NCBI GenBank assembly: GCA_947448675.1
Contig: CANFOR010000184.1
Coordinates: forward strand, 1-5,702
Origin: Betaproteobacteria bacterium
Lineage (GTDB): Bacteria > Pseudomonadota > Gammaproteobacteria > Burkholderiales > Burkholderiaceae_C
Direction of reading: 5' to 3'
DNA: 5,702 nt
Positions within the stretch are counted from its first letter, which is position 1. Each line of letters begins with the position of its first letter. A program made the position numbers and the translations under genes. The notes under the pieces were generated by a model. That model ran no database searches, had not been told where the DNA came from, and saw only the letters and a list, made by a program, of their open reading frames with translations. This document shows positions 1 through 5,627 of the stretch, in pieces.

Positions 1-317
1 CGAAGATGGCGCTGGGTAGCCAGCGCGCGCTAGAGGTGTCGGTGTATGTGGTGCGCGCCTTTGTGCGCCTGCGTGAGGCAGCTGTGCTGCATAAAGATTT
101 GGCTGAGCGGCTGTCCAGCCTGGAGGAGAAGACCGAAGCGCTGGCGATGTCGCATGGCACGTTTAGCCGCAATACGCGCAACCAACTGCGCCAAGTGTTT
201 GACGCGCTGCGGGAACTGACCACGCCGCCCGATCCACCGAAACGGCCCATCGGGTTTGTGACACCGGAAGACAAGCCCAAGGGCAGCAAGGCAGTGCGGG
301 GCAAGAAGGCCGACTGA
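1..317 (+). CDS. ORF6N domain-containing protein (phage antirepressor-like), C-terminal part, 5' end outside window
   Basis: The visible reading frame is open to the left edge, so the ATG at position 6 is probably an internal methionine, not the start. The visible part matches the C-terminal half of ORF6N-domain proteins. A conserved segment QRALEVSVYVVRAFVRLRE is followed by a charged helix, probably coiled coil (LHKDLAERLSSLEEKTEAL), then a second helix (QLRQVFDALRELTTPP) and the family-typical PPKRPIGF ending. The last 20 or so residues are a Lys/Arg-rich tail. ORF6N domains occur in phage and prophage antirepressors and in stand-alone chromosomal genes, and are thought to bind DNA; the DNA-binding N-terminal part is not in the window. 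The gene is followed 25 bases later by a strong terminator and converges on the Sel1/rhs unit. The family call is from recalled similarity; its biological role here is unknown. Confidence 0.8.
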   Translation, partial: KMALGSQRALEVSVYVVRAFVRLREAAVLHKDLAERLSSLEEKTEALAMSHGTFSRNTRNQLRQVFDALRELTTPPDPPKRPIGFVTPEDKPKGSKAVRGKKAD

Positions 318-342
318 CGCACCGGCATCGGCTCAAGAACAC

Positions 343-397
343 AAGCCACCTGGAACCCCCGGCCTTAGCGGCTGAGGGGGTGCAGGTGGCTTTTTTG
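343..397 (+). terminator. Rho-independent terminator of the ORF6N gene
   Basis: A long GC-rich hairpin is formed by AAGCCACCTG (343-352) pairing with CAGGTGGCTT (383-392), extended inward by ACCCCC (355-360) with GGGGGT (376-381), and possibly by a small inner GCC/GGC pair. It is followed directly by a run of six T (391-396). On the - strand the same stem is preceded by A residues but followed by GTGTTC, so it should be a much weaker terminator for the converging Sel1 gene. Confidence 0.9.
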
Positions 398-470
398 TTT
401 ATGAATTACAGAGATTGCGGGCTTTGTCCCACGTGTATAACGCATCAGAAACTATTAAATTTCTAGCAAA

Positions 471-1100
471 TCAGCTGAGGTTGCTCCGGCGAGCTTTCGC
501 ACGCTTGGCCATCGCGTTGAGCAACTTTTCTGCAGCTTTGTTATGGCTTCGCACAGCTTCCAGTTTTTCAACAACATCCGGGGGAACTTGACGCCCATCT
601 TTGTGCAAATACTCTGCGTAAATATAAGCCGCCCGCGATGAGCCAGCATTGAAGGCAATACCAATCCAGTACTCAAATTTATTTACGTCCTTCTCGCAGC
701 CATTCAACCCATGAAGGAAATGGATCGCCAAGCCTTCTTGCGCGGTCGTGTTGCCCGCTATGGCAACCTGCTCCAAATGGTGCAGCGCGCAACGCTCCAG
801 AATCTCGCGCTCGCCCCGCCCAAGCCCAAGACTGTATGCACCGTTCAGGCTGATATGTCCATCGAGATCGCCGGGCTTTAGGGTCGCTTCCGCCTTGTCG
901 ATCCATTTGTCACTCTCGGACTTTCTGTCTTGGTCACGAGCTATATGCGCCAGTTCGATCATCGCGTCGATACTTCCTTCCTCGGACGAAACGATGAGTT
1001 TTTGGATTGCGCATTCACTTTGCCCACTGCGATGTAACCTGCGAGCCGCTTCAATTATTGATCTGGTTGCTGAGTAATCCATAGTCTCCACTCTTGTCAT
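471..1100 (-). CDS. Sel1-repeat (TPR-like) protein, candidate immunity protein for the adjacent RHS tip
   Basis: This is a 209-residue, mostly alpha-helical protein without signal peptide or membrane segment, so probably cytoplasmic. Two stretches have the Sel1/TPR pattern of small residues and aromatics: about residues 41-74 (EGSIDAMIELAHIARDQ, then a KWIDKA helix) and, more clearly, 113-171 (AIAGNTTAQEGLAIHFLHG, EYWIGIAFNAGSSRAAYIYA, EYLHKDG). The C-terminus is Lys/Arg-rich. The ATG at 1100 overlaps the TGA of the upstream rhs fragment as ATGA, a sign of translational coupling. An alternative start at 1082 (Met7) has GGAG three bases upstream, which is rather close. Genes directly after rhs tips usually encode the immunity protein, and helical-repeat proteins, Sel1 type included, are known in that role; immunity is inferred from position, not shown. 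Codon use is less GC-biased than in the genes to the right. Confidence 0.75.
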   Translation of the reverse strand: MTRVETMDYSATRSIIEAARRLHRSGQSECAIQKLIVSSEEGSIDAMIELAHIARDQDRKSESDKWIDKAEATLKPGDLDGHISLNGAYSLGLGRGEREILERCALHHLEQVAIAGNTTAQEGLAIHFLHGLNGCEKDVNKFEYWIGIAFNAGSSRAAYIYAEYLHKDGRQVPPDVVEKLEAVRSHNKAAEKLLNAMAKRAKARRSNLS

Positions 1101-2236
1101 TCTGGCCCGCCACTTGAACCACCACTGCTTCGGCTAACACCACGCCAGCGAATATTTCCGGATCTCATCTGCTGATTCGTATAGTCCTGAACTGATCGGT
1201 TGTATTCGTGCTGGCGGAGCTTCATTCCTAGCTCGGCGGCCTGCCTGACCGTCATTGGGTTGTCCTTGGAAATCCCATTTGCCTCAATGTACTTATTGCC
1301 AATATCCAATGCATCTTTATTGTACTGAGGATGCCCAGCTTCATTGCTCCACTTATGTGGATTGTTGGGGTCGGCACGGTCCCAATTGACATGTTCTCCA
1401 ATAGTGCGCCGACTTACGTAATCGACAGCTTCATCGGTCATGACATCCGTGAACTGAATCGCCATCTGACGAGTGAAAGGGTGATGCCCAGGCGTCGTAA
1501 AGAGAGATCGAATAGTTTTCGCGGAAAGGGCATTAAAGAGATACCCATAAGCCGCAGTCATCGCCCCGTTCTCGAACTTACCTCCCCCCATCGCGCTGCC
1601 AATTCCACCCGCCACAACTGTTGCAGCAAACTGTGCTGTGTCCCACTGGCCCGGTGTCCCGCCAATCGCATTCGAGGTGAACTTGCCAAACACTGCGGAA
1701 GCAGCCCCACTGCCGCACTTGCCTCCCCCAGCAACGCTAGAGACGCATCCTACCAAAGCATGGGCCGCATAGCGCCCAACGGAGTTGGCCGCAGCATCTA
1801 TTTCTACAAAATTCGAAGGCGTTCCCTGTAAACCGGCCCAGCCAAAGCCCGCACCTGAAATGCCCCCGAGCATCGCCCCCTTGAAAATCTGCCCAGCGTC
1901 GCCGCCGTTGAACAGCGCGCTCGCTGCACCGCCTGCCGCACCGCCAATAGCTCCAGCACCAATGGCCCCAAAACCCAAACCACCACCAGAGACTGCACCG
2001 CCAGCCCATTGCCCGGTGTAGTAGGCAATGGCAATTACCGCTACAGGTTTGACAGCGTTGTCTCTAAAGTCTGACCAACTCGAGCCAGTCAATTTATTAA
2101 AAAAACTGCCCAACCAGCTAAACCCACTGGGGTCAGTAAACAGCATCGGGTTGTTCATCACATAGCTATAGCGGTTATAGCTTTGCAGGTTGCCGTGGGC
2201 TTGGATGTACGGGCCGGCGCTCATCATGCGGCCCAC
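1097..2236 (-). CDS. RHS repeat-associated core end plus C-terminal toxin-type domain (5'-truncated, orphan rhs tip)
   Basis: The open frame has 379 codons with GTG at 2236 as first possible start. Residues 1-39 are the end of an RHS core (VGRMMSAGPY, NLQSYNRYSYVMNNP, TDPSGF); the codons just before the GTG still read YDPI, so homology extends to about 2248. Residues 64-135 are Gly/Ala-rich and hydrophobic, and 160-237 carry the usual pre-toxin wording (GGKCGSGAASAVFGKF, GGGKFENGAMTAAYGYLFN). From about residue 240 a polar domain follows (TTPGHHPFTRQ, GEHVNWDRADPNNPHKW, EAGHPQYNKDALDIGNKYI), ending in a Ser/Gly tail; I cannot assign its activity. A full RHS protein has well over 1000 residues, so the shell needed for delivery is absent. 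An in-frame TAG lies at 2257-2255, and neither GTG 2236 nor the ATGs at 2227 and 2224 has a ribosome binding site. It is either silent or a recombination donor for a full rhs gene elsewhere. The RHS call is firm; toxin function is inferred. Confidence 0.85.
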   Translation of the reverse strand: MGRMMSAGPYIQAHGNLQSYNRYSYVMNNPMLFTDPSGFSWLGSFFNKLTGSSWSDFRDNAVKPVAVIAIAYYTGQWAGGAVSGGGLGFGAIGAGAIGGAAGGAASALFNGGDAGQIFKGAMLGGISGAGFGWAGLQGTPSNFVEIDAAANSVGRYAAHALVGCVSSVAGGGKCGSGAASAVFGKFTSNAIGGTPGQWDTAQFAATVVAGGIGSAMGGGKFENGAMTAAYGYLFNALSAKTIRSLFTTPGHHPFTRQMAIQFTDVMTDEAVDYVSRRTIGEHVNWDRADPNNPHKWSNEAGHPQYNKDALDIGNKYIEANGISKDNPMTVRQAAELGMKLRQHEYNRSVQDYTNQQMRSGNIRWRGVSRSSGGSSGGPE

Positions 2237-2302
2237 GATGGGGTCGTACAGGCACTAGTATAGGTGTTTGAAACTGCGCGAAACGCCCGTGGATTGTACG
2301 TA

Positions 2303-2322
2303 TGTAGCTATCAAAGTAGTAG
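2303..2322. repeat. Possible interspersed repeat of the GCTATCAAA-TAGTAGC type
   Basis: The 20 bases from 2303 (GTAGCTATCAAAGTAGTAGC) form a loose inverted repeat with GCTA and TAGC ends. They resemble a short AT-rich element that I recall as abundant between genes in Comamonadaceae. With only one copy in the window, repeat status cannot be shown here. It lies in the 140-base gap between the rhs breakpoint and the regulator, where AT content is locally raised, and could instead be part of the regulator's promoter. Confidence 0.3.
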
Positions 2323-2391
2323 CAAACCTCGCGTGACGCGCAAGCGACAAGCCGCCCGCGACGCTGGTGCAACACAGGCGACAATGCAGGC

Positions 2392-3111
2392 ATGGACGAC
2401 CCGATTTTGAGCAACGAAGAGCGCGAGGCGATCAACGCCGGGCGCTGGTTTGCCTCGCTTTCGCCCTCGCTACGGCACGACATCTTGCGCTGCAGCTACG
2501 TCAAGCGCTACCGCGACGGCGACCTGATTGCTGCGCGCGGCGACCCACCGGAAGACTGGATCGCCTGCGCCAAGGGCGCGGTGCGGGTCAGCAGCACTTC
2601 GCTCTCGGGCAAGCTGATTACCCTGGCCTATGTCGAGCCCGGCATTTGGTTTGGCGATGTGGCGATTTTTGACGGCGACCGCCGCACGCACGACGCCTAC
2701 GCCCACGGCGAGACCACCATTGTCTGCGTGGCCAAGGCCGACTTTAAAAAGATTTTGGCCCTGCATGTGGAGCTGTACGAAGCCATGCTGCGCTTGCATG
2801 CGCGGCGCATTCGCCAGCTCTTTGGCTTGGTCGAAGACCTCAACACCCTGCCCCTGCGCGCGCGCCTAGCCAAGCAGCTTTTGCACCTGGTGCGCAGCTA
2901 CGGCGTGCCCTCGCTCAGCGACGGGCAAGAGATGCGCATTGGTCTGCAACTGGCGCAAGAAGAGCTGGCCCAACTGCTGGGCGCCTCGCGCCAGCGCGTC
3001 AACCAAGAGCTCAAGGCTATGGAGCGTGAAGAGGCCATTCGCATCGAGCCCGGTGGCCTGGTGGTGCGCAAACGCGACGTTTTGCTGCGCATTTCTGAAG
3101 CCGACGAATAA
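2392..3111 (+). CDS. Crp/Fnr family transcriptional regulator
   Basis: This 239-residue protein has the usual Crp/Fnr length and layout. An N-terminal cyclic-nucleotide-binding type beta-barrel spans about residues 20-125 (VKRYRDGDLIAARGDPPEDW, then GIWFGDVAIFDGDRRTHDA), followed by a long dimerisation helix to about 150 and a winged helix-turn-helix at about 155-230. The recognition helix region is LAQLLGASRQRVNQELKAME, and the wing is IRIEPGGLVVR. In the phosphate-binding cassette the E. coli Crp glutamate is Asp89, and the Arg-Ser pair is replaced by RTHDA, so cAMP binding should not be assumed. It lacks the N-terminal cysteine cluster of Fnr. The stop codon is 12 bases before the next gene, so they are probably co-transcribed. 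The ribosome binding site is weak; an ATG at 2384 is out of frame. It probably controls the cluster it heads, but no operator was identified. Related genes are often annotated only as Crp/Fnr regulator. Confidence 0.92.
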   Translation: MDDPILSNEEREAINAGRWFASLSPSLRHDILRCSYVKRYRDGDLIAARGDPPEDWIACAKGAVRVSSTSLSGKLITLAYVEPGIWFGDVAIFDGDRRTHDAYAHGETTIVCVAKADFKKILALHVELYEAMLRLHARRIRQLFGLVEDLNTLPLRARLAKQLLHLVRSYGVPSLSDGQEMRIGLQLAQEELAQLLGASRQRVNQELKAMEREEAIRIEPGGLVVRKRDVLLRISEADE

Positions 3112-3123
3112 ACTCTGCACACC

Positions 3124-4227
3124 ATGAGCAACTTTGACCACTTTGTAGGCACCCGCGCGGTGAGCGACCAACACGCCTTTGACGTAGCCGCATTAAGCCG
3201 CTGGATGCAGTCGCACATTGCTGGCTTTGCCGGGCCCATCAGCGTCGAAATGTTCAAAGGCGGGCAGTCCAACCCGACCTACAAACTGCTCACGCCCACC
3301 CGCGCTTACGTGATGCGCGCCAAGCCCGGCCCGGTGGCCAAGCTGCTGCCCTCAGCCCACGCGGTCGAACGCGAGTTTGCCGTGATGCGCGGCCTGCATG
3401 GCAGCGACGTGCCGGTGCCGCAAATGTTTGGCCTGTGCGAAGACGAGTCCGTCATCGGCCGCGCTTTTTACATCATGGAGTTCAAGGCCGGGCGGGTGCT
3501 CTGGGACCAGGCTCTGCCAGGCCTGGAGCGCGCCGAGCGCTATGCCATTTATAGCGAGATGAACCGCGTGATCGCCGCGCTGCACAGCGTCAAGTTCGCC
3601 GAACGGGGCTTGGCGGCTTACGGCAAACCCGGCAATTATTTCGAGCGCCAAATTGGCCGTTGGGGCAAGCAATACAAAGCCTCGACCGACGGCGCGGGCC
3701 CAATGAGCCAGCCGATTCCCGAGATGGAAGCGCTCTTGCAATGGCTGCCCGCCCACATGCCTGCCAGCGCCAAAGACGAGAGCAAAGTCTCCATCGTGCA
3801 CGGTGACTACCGGCTCGACAACATGGTCTTTCACCCCAGCGAGCCGCGCGTGTTGGCCCTGCTCGACTGGGAGCTGTCCACCCTGGGCCACCCGCTGGCC
3901 GACTTCAGCTACCACTGCATGGCCTGGCATATTGCGCCGGGGGCCTTCCGAGGCATTGGCGGGCTCGACCTGCCAGCGCTGGGCATTCCCAGCGAAGACG
4001 AATACATCGGCATGTACTGCGAGCGCACCGGCATCACCACGCCGCAAGCCCTCAAGGCCGACTGGAACTTTTATATGGCCTACAACCTGTTTCGCATGGG
4101 CGCAATTTTGCAAGGCATCGCCAAGCGCGTCGAGATGGGCACAGCGTCTAGCGCGCAAGCCGTCAGCTCAGCAGCGGGCGCGCGGCCGCTGGCGCAAATG
4201 GGCTGGCAATTTGCGCAGCGGGCCTGA
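3124..4227 (+). CDS. Phosphotransferase family protein (APH fold), candidate 4-hydroxyacyl-CoA kinase
   Basis: This 367-residue cytoplasmic protein has the aminoglycoside-phosphotransferase/choline-kinase fold. Visible motifs are the nucleotide loop FKGGQSNPTY (44-53), a probable ATP-anchoring Lys67 in YVMRAKPGP, the VEREF helix (81-85), the catalytic loop HGDYRLDN (226-233) with His226, Asp228 and Asn233, and the metal-binding Asp248 in LLDWELSTLGHPLADFSY. This wording is typical of the subgroup encoded next to ACAD10/11-type acyl-CoA dehydrogenases, not of antibiotic kinases. Studied relatives are the kinase half of human ACAD11 and LvaA of Pseudomonas putida, which phosphorylate the gamma-hydroxyl of 4-hydroxyacyl-CoAs. 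The dehydrogenase gene follows after 65 bases, supporting a paired reaction. It starts 12 bases after the regulator stop, with no strong ribosome binding site, so translation may depend on the upstream gene. The family is secure; the substrate is inferred from context. Confidence 0.9.
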   Translation: MSNFDHFVGTRAVSDQHAFDVAALSRWMQSHIAGFAGPISVEMFKGGQSNPTYKLLTPTRAYVMRAKPGPVAKLLPSAHAVEREFAVMRGLHGSDVPVPQMFGLCEDESVIGRAFYIMEFKAGRVLWDQALPGLERAERYAIYSEMNRVIAALHSVKFAERGLAAYGKPGNYFERQIGRWGKQYKASTDGAGPMSQPIPEMEALLQWLPAHMPASAKDESKVSIVHGDYRLDNMVFHPSEPRVLALLDWELSTLGHPLADFSYHCMAWHIAPGAFRGIGGLDLPALGIPSEDEYIGMYCERTGITTPQALKADWNFYMAYNLFRMGAILQGIAKRVEMGTASSAQAVSSAAGARPLAQMGWQFAQRA

Positions 4228-4246
4228 GATGCCAATACGGACAGTC

Positions 4247-4265
4247 GGACGCAGAGAACGCGTCC
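4247..4265 (+). other. Small intercistronic hairpin between kinase and dehydrogenase genes
   Basis: GGACGC (4247-4252) is a perfect inverted repeat of GCGTCC (4260-4265) with a seven-base loop. A TTTTT run follows nine bases later, too far for a good intrinsic terminator. It may act as an mRNA stability or partial attenuation element, or be chance in GC-rich DNA. Confidence 0.3.
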
Positions 4266-4282
4266 TCCCCTCATTTTTCACC

Positions 4283-4287
4283 GGAGA
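4283..4287 (+). promoter_or_regulatory. Ribosome binding site of the acyl-CoA dehydrogenase gene
   Basis: GGAGA ends five bases before the ATG at 4293. It is the clearest Shine-Dalgarno in the window and fixes the start of the dehydrogenase. The regulator and kinase genes lack a comparable site. Confidence 0.8.
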
Positions 4288-4292
4288 CAACT

Positions 4293-5582
4293 ATGGATTT
4301 TGACTACTCACCCAAGACCAAGGCTTTGCAAGCGCAGTTGCTGCAGTTCTTTGACGACCACATCTACCCTAACGAGCAGGCCTACCACGACGAGATCGAG
4401 GCCAATACGGCTGCGGGCAAGCGCTGGACGCCGCTGCAGACCATTGAAAAGCTCAAGCCTTTGGCGCAAAAACAAGGCTTGTGGAACCTGTGGTTGCCGC
4501 GCGATACCGCCGAGATTGCCGGTTTTGGCGGCGACCCCCTCTTTGGCGGCGCGGGCCTGACCAACCAAGAATACGCGCCCCTGGCCGAGGTCATGGGCCG
4601 GGTGCCCTGGGCACCCGAGGTGTTTAACTGCTCGGCGCCGGACACCGGCAACATGGAAACCCTGGCCCGCTACGGCTCGGACGCCATTCGCAACCGCTGG
4701 CTCAAGCCCCTGCTGCGCGGCGAGATCCGCTCGGCTTTTGCCATGACCGAACCTGAAGTAGCTTCGAGCGACGCCACCAATATCGCCACCCGCATTGAAG
4801 CCGACGGCAACAGCTATGTCATCAATGGCCGCAAGTGGTGGATCTCGGGCGCAGGCGACCCGCGCTGCGCGGTCTACATCACCATGGGCAAGAGCGACCC
4901 CGACGCCCCGCGCCACAGCCAGCAAAGCATGATCGTGGTGCCCGCTGACACCCCGGGCATCAAGGTGTTGCGCCCGCTCACCGTGTTTGGCTACGACGAT
5001 GCGCCGCACGGCCATTGCGAGATGACCTTCACCAATGTGCGCGTCCCGGCTGACAACATGCTGCTCGGTGCCGGGCGTGGCTTTGAAATTGCCCAAGGTC
5101 GCTTAGGCCCTGGGCGCATCCACCACTGCATGCGTTTGATCGGCTTGGCCGAGCGCGCGCTCGAACTGATGTGCCGCCGCGCCTCATCTCGCATTGCCTT
5201 TGGCAAAGCCGTGGCCGCGCAAACCGTGACCCAAGAGCGCATTGCCGAGGCGCGCTGCCGCATCGACATGGCGCGCTTGCTCACACTCAAAACCGCCTGG
5301 CTGATGGACCTGGGTGGCAACAAGCTGGCCAAGAACGACATCGCGATGATCAAGGTGGTAGCGCCCAGCATGGCCTGCCAGGTGATCGACTGGGCCATGC
5401 AAGCCCACGGCGGTGGTGGCATGTGCAGCGACTTCCCGCTGGCCTACAGCTACACCGCAGCGCGCACCCTGCGCTTTGCCGACGGCCCCGACGAAGTGCA
5501 CCGCAACGCCATTGCCAAGCTCGAACTGGGCAAATACGCGCCCAGCAAAACCGAAGTCGAAATGCCCATCACCCGGGGCTAA
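4293..5582 (+). CDS. Acyl-CoA dehydrogenase, ACAD10/ACAD11 (LvaC-like) type
   Basis: The 429-residue flavoprotein is full length for this ACAD subgroup. The N-terminal helical domain spans about 1-145. The FAD/substrate loop AFAMTEPEVASSDATNI (148-164) and INGRKWWISGAG (177-188) belong to the beta-domain. The C-terminal helical domain carries RIHHCMRLIGLAERAL (275-290), SRIAFGK (299-305), QAHGGGGM (370-377) and ADGPDEVHR (396-404). In medium-chain acyl-CoA dehydrogenase the catalytic Glu sits in a YEGT motif; by eye the aligned residue here is Asp397, which I believe is normal for ACAD10/11-like enzymes. Relatives convert 4-phosphoacyl-CoA, made by the partner kinase, into enoyl-CoA by loss of phosphate; ordinary FAD-dependent 2,3-dehydrogenation is the alternative. 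It lies 65 bases after the kinase gene with its own good ribosome binding site. No targeting signal is seen, and the enzyme is expected in the cytoplasm. Family certain; substrate inferred. Confidence 0.93.
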   Translation: MDFDYSPKTKALQAQLLQFFDDHIYPNEQAYHDEIEANTAAGKRWTPLQTIEKLKPLAQKQGLWNLWLPRDTAEIAGFGGDPLFGGAGLTNQEYAPLAEVMGRVPWAPEVFNCSAPDTGNMETLARYGSDAIRNRWLKPLLRGEIRSAFAMTEPEVASSDATNIATRIEADGNSYVINGRKWWISGAGDPRCAVYITMGKSDPDAPRHSQQSMIVVPADTPGIKVLRPLTVFGYDDAPHGHCEMTFTNVRVPADNMLLGAGRGFEIAQGRLGPGRIHHCMRLIGLAERALELMCRRASSRIAFGKAVAAQTVTQERIAEARCRIDMARLLTLKTAWLMDLGGNKLAKNDIAMIKVVAPSMACQVIDWAMQAHGGGGMCSDFPLAYSYTAARTLRFADGPDEVHRNAIAKLELGKYAPSKTEVEMPITRG

Positions 5583-5584
5583 AC

Positions 5585-5620
5585 CCGAGCCCGTATAGCC
5601 GAGTCTGTATAGCCGAGCCC
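5585..5620. repeat. 14-base tandem repeat, about 2.5 copies, in the gap before the GST gene
   Basis: The unit GTATAGCCGAGYCY occurs at 5593-5606 and 5607-5620 (differing at only two bases, TCT versus CCC at the end), preceded by a partial copy CCGAGCCC (5585-5592). It fills most of the 45 bases between the dehydrogenase stop and the next ATG. No hairpin with a T-run is present, so transcription probably continues into the GST gene. Confidence 0.75.
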
Positions 5621-5627
5621 ACACACC

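Noticed and set aside
6..8. ATG at position 6 as the true start of the ORF6N gene
   Set aside because: The frame is open to the left edge, the protein lacks its N-terminal domain when started here, and no ribosome binding site can be seen.
447..466. AGAAA/TTTCT inverted repeat just after the Sel1 stop as a terminator
   Set aside because: The stem is only five AT pairs and no T-run follows on the - strand.
1331..1831. + strand open frame of 166 codons inside the rhs fragment
   Set aside because: It lies opposite the pre-toxin and toxin region, which matches RHS proteins on the - strand; the + product is low-complexity and unlike known proteins.
2255..2257. In-frame TAG as a simple nonsense mutation or sequencing error in a complete rhs gene
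   Set aside because: The frame beyond the TAG, and the other two - strand frames, show no RHS-like residues, so the gene is truncated or rearranged and not merely interrupted.
2268..2321. Promoter boxes (TTGAAA, TTGTAC) and Crp/Fnr-type operators upstream of the regulator
   Set aside because: No -10 like hexamer lies at proper spacing, and no TGTGA-N6-TCACA or TTGAT-N4-ATCAA palindrome is present.
3352..4158. Long - strand open frame opposite the kinase gene
   Set aside because: It is a by-product of GC-rich codon bias; the + strand frame has clear catalytic motifs, while the - strand product resembles no family and has no ribosome binding site.
3124..4227. Aminoglycoside resistance kinase
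   Set aside because: It shares the fold, but the motif wording and the adjacent acyl-CoA dehydrogenase point to the acyl-CoA metabolism subgroup.
4308..5096. Long - strand open frame opposite the acyl-CoA dehydrogenase
   Set aside because: Same shadow effect; the + strand protein matches the family from end to end.
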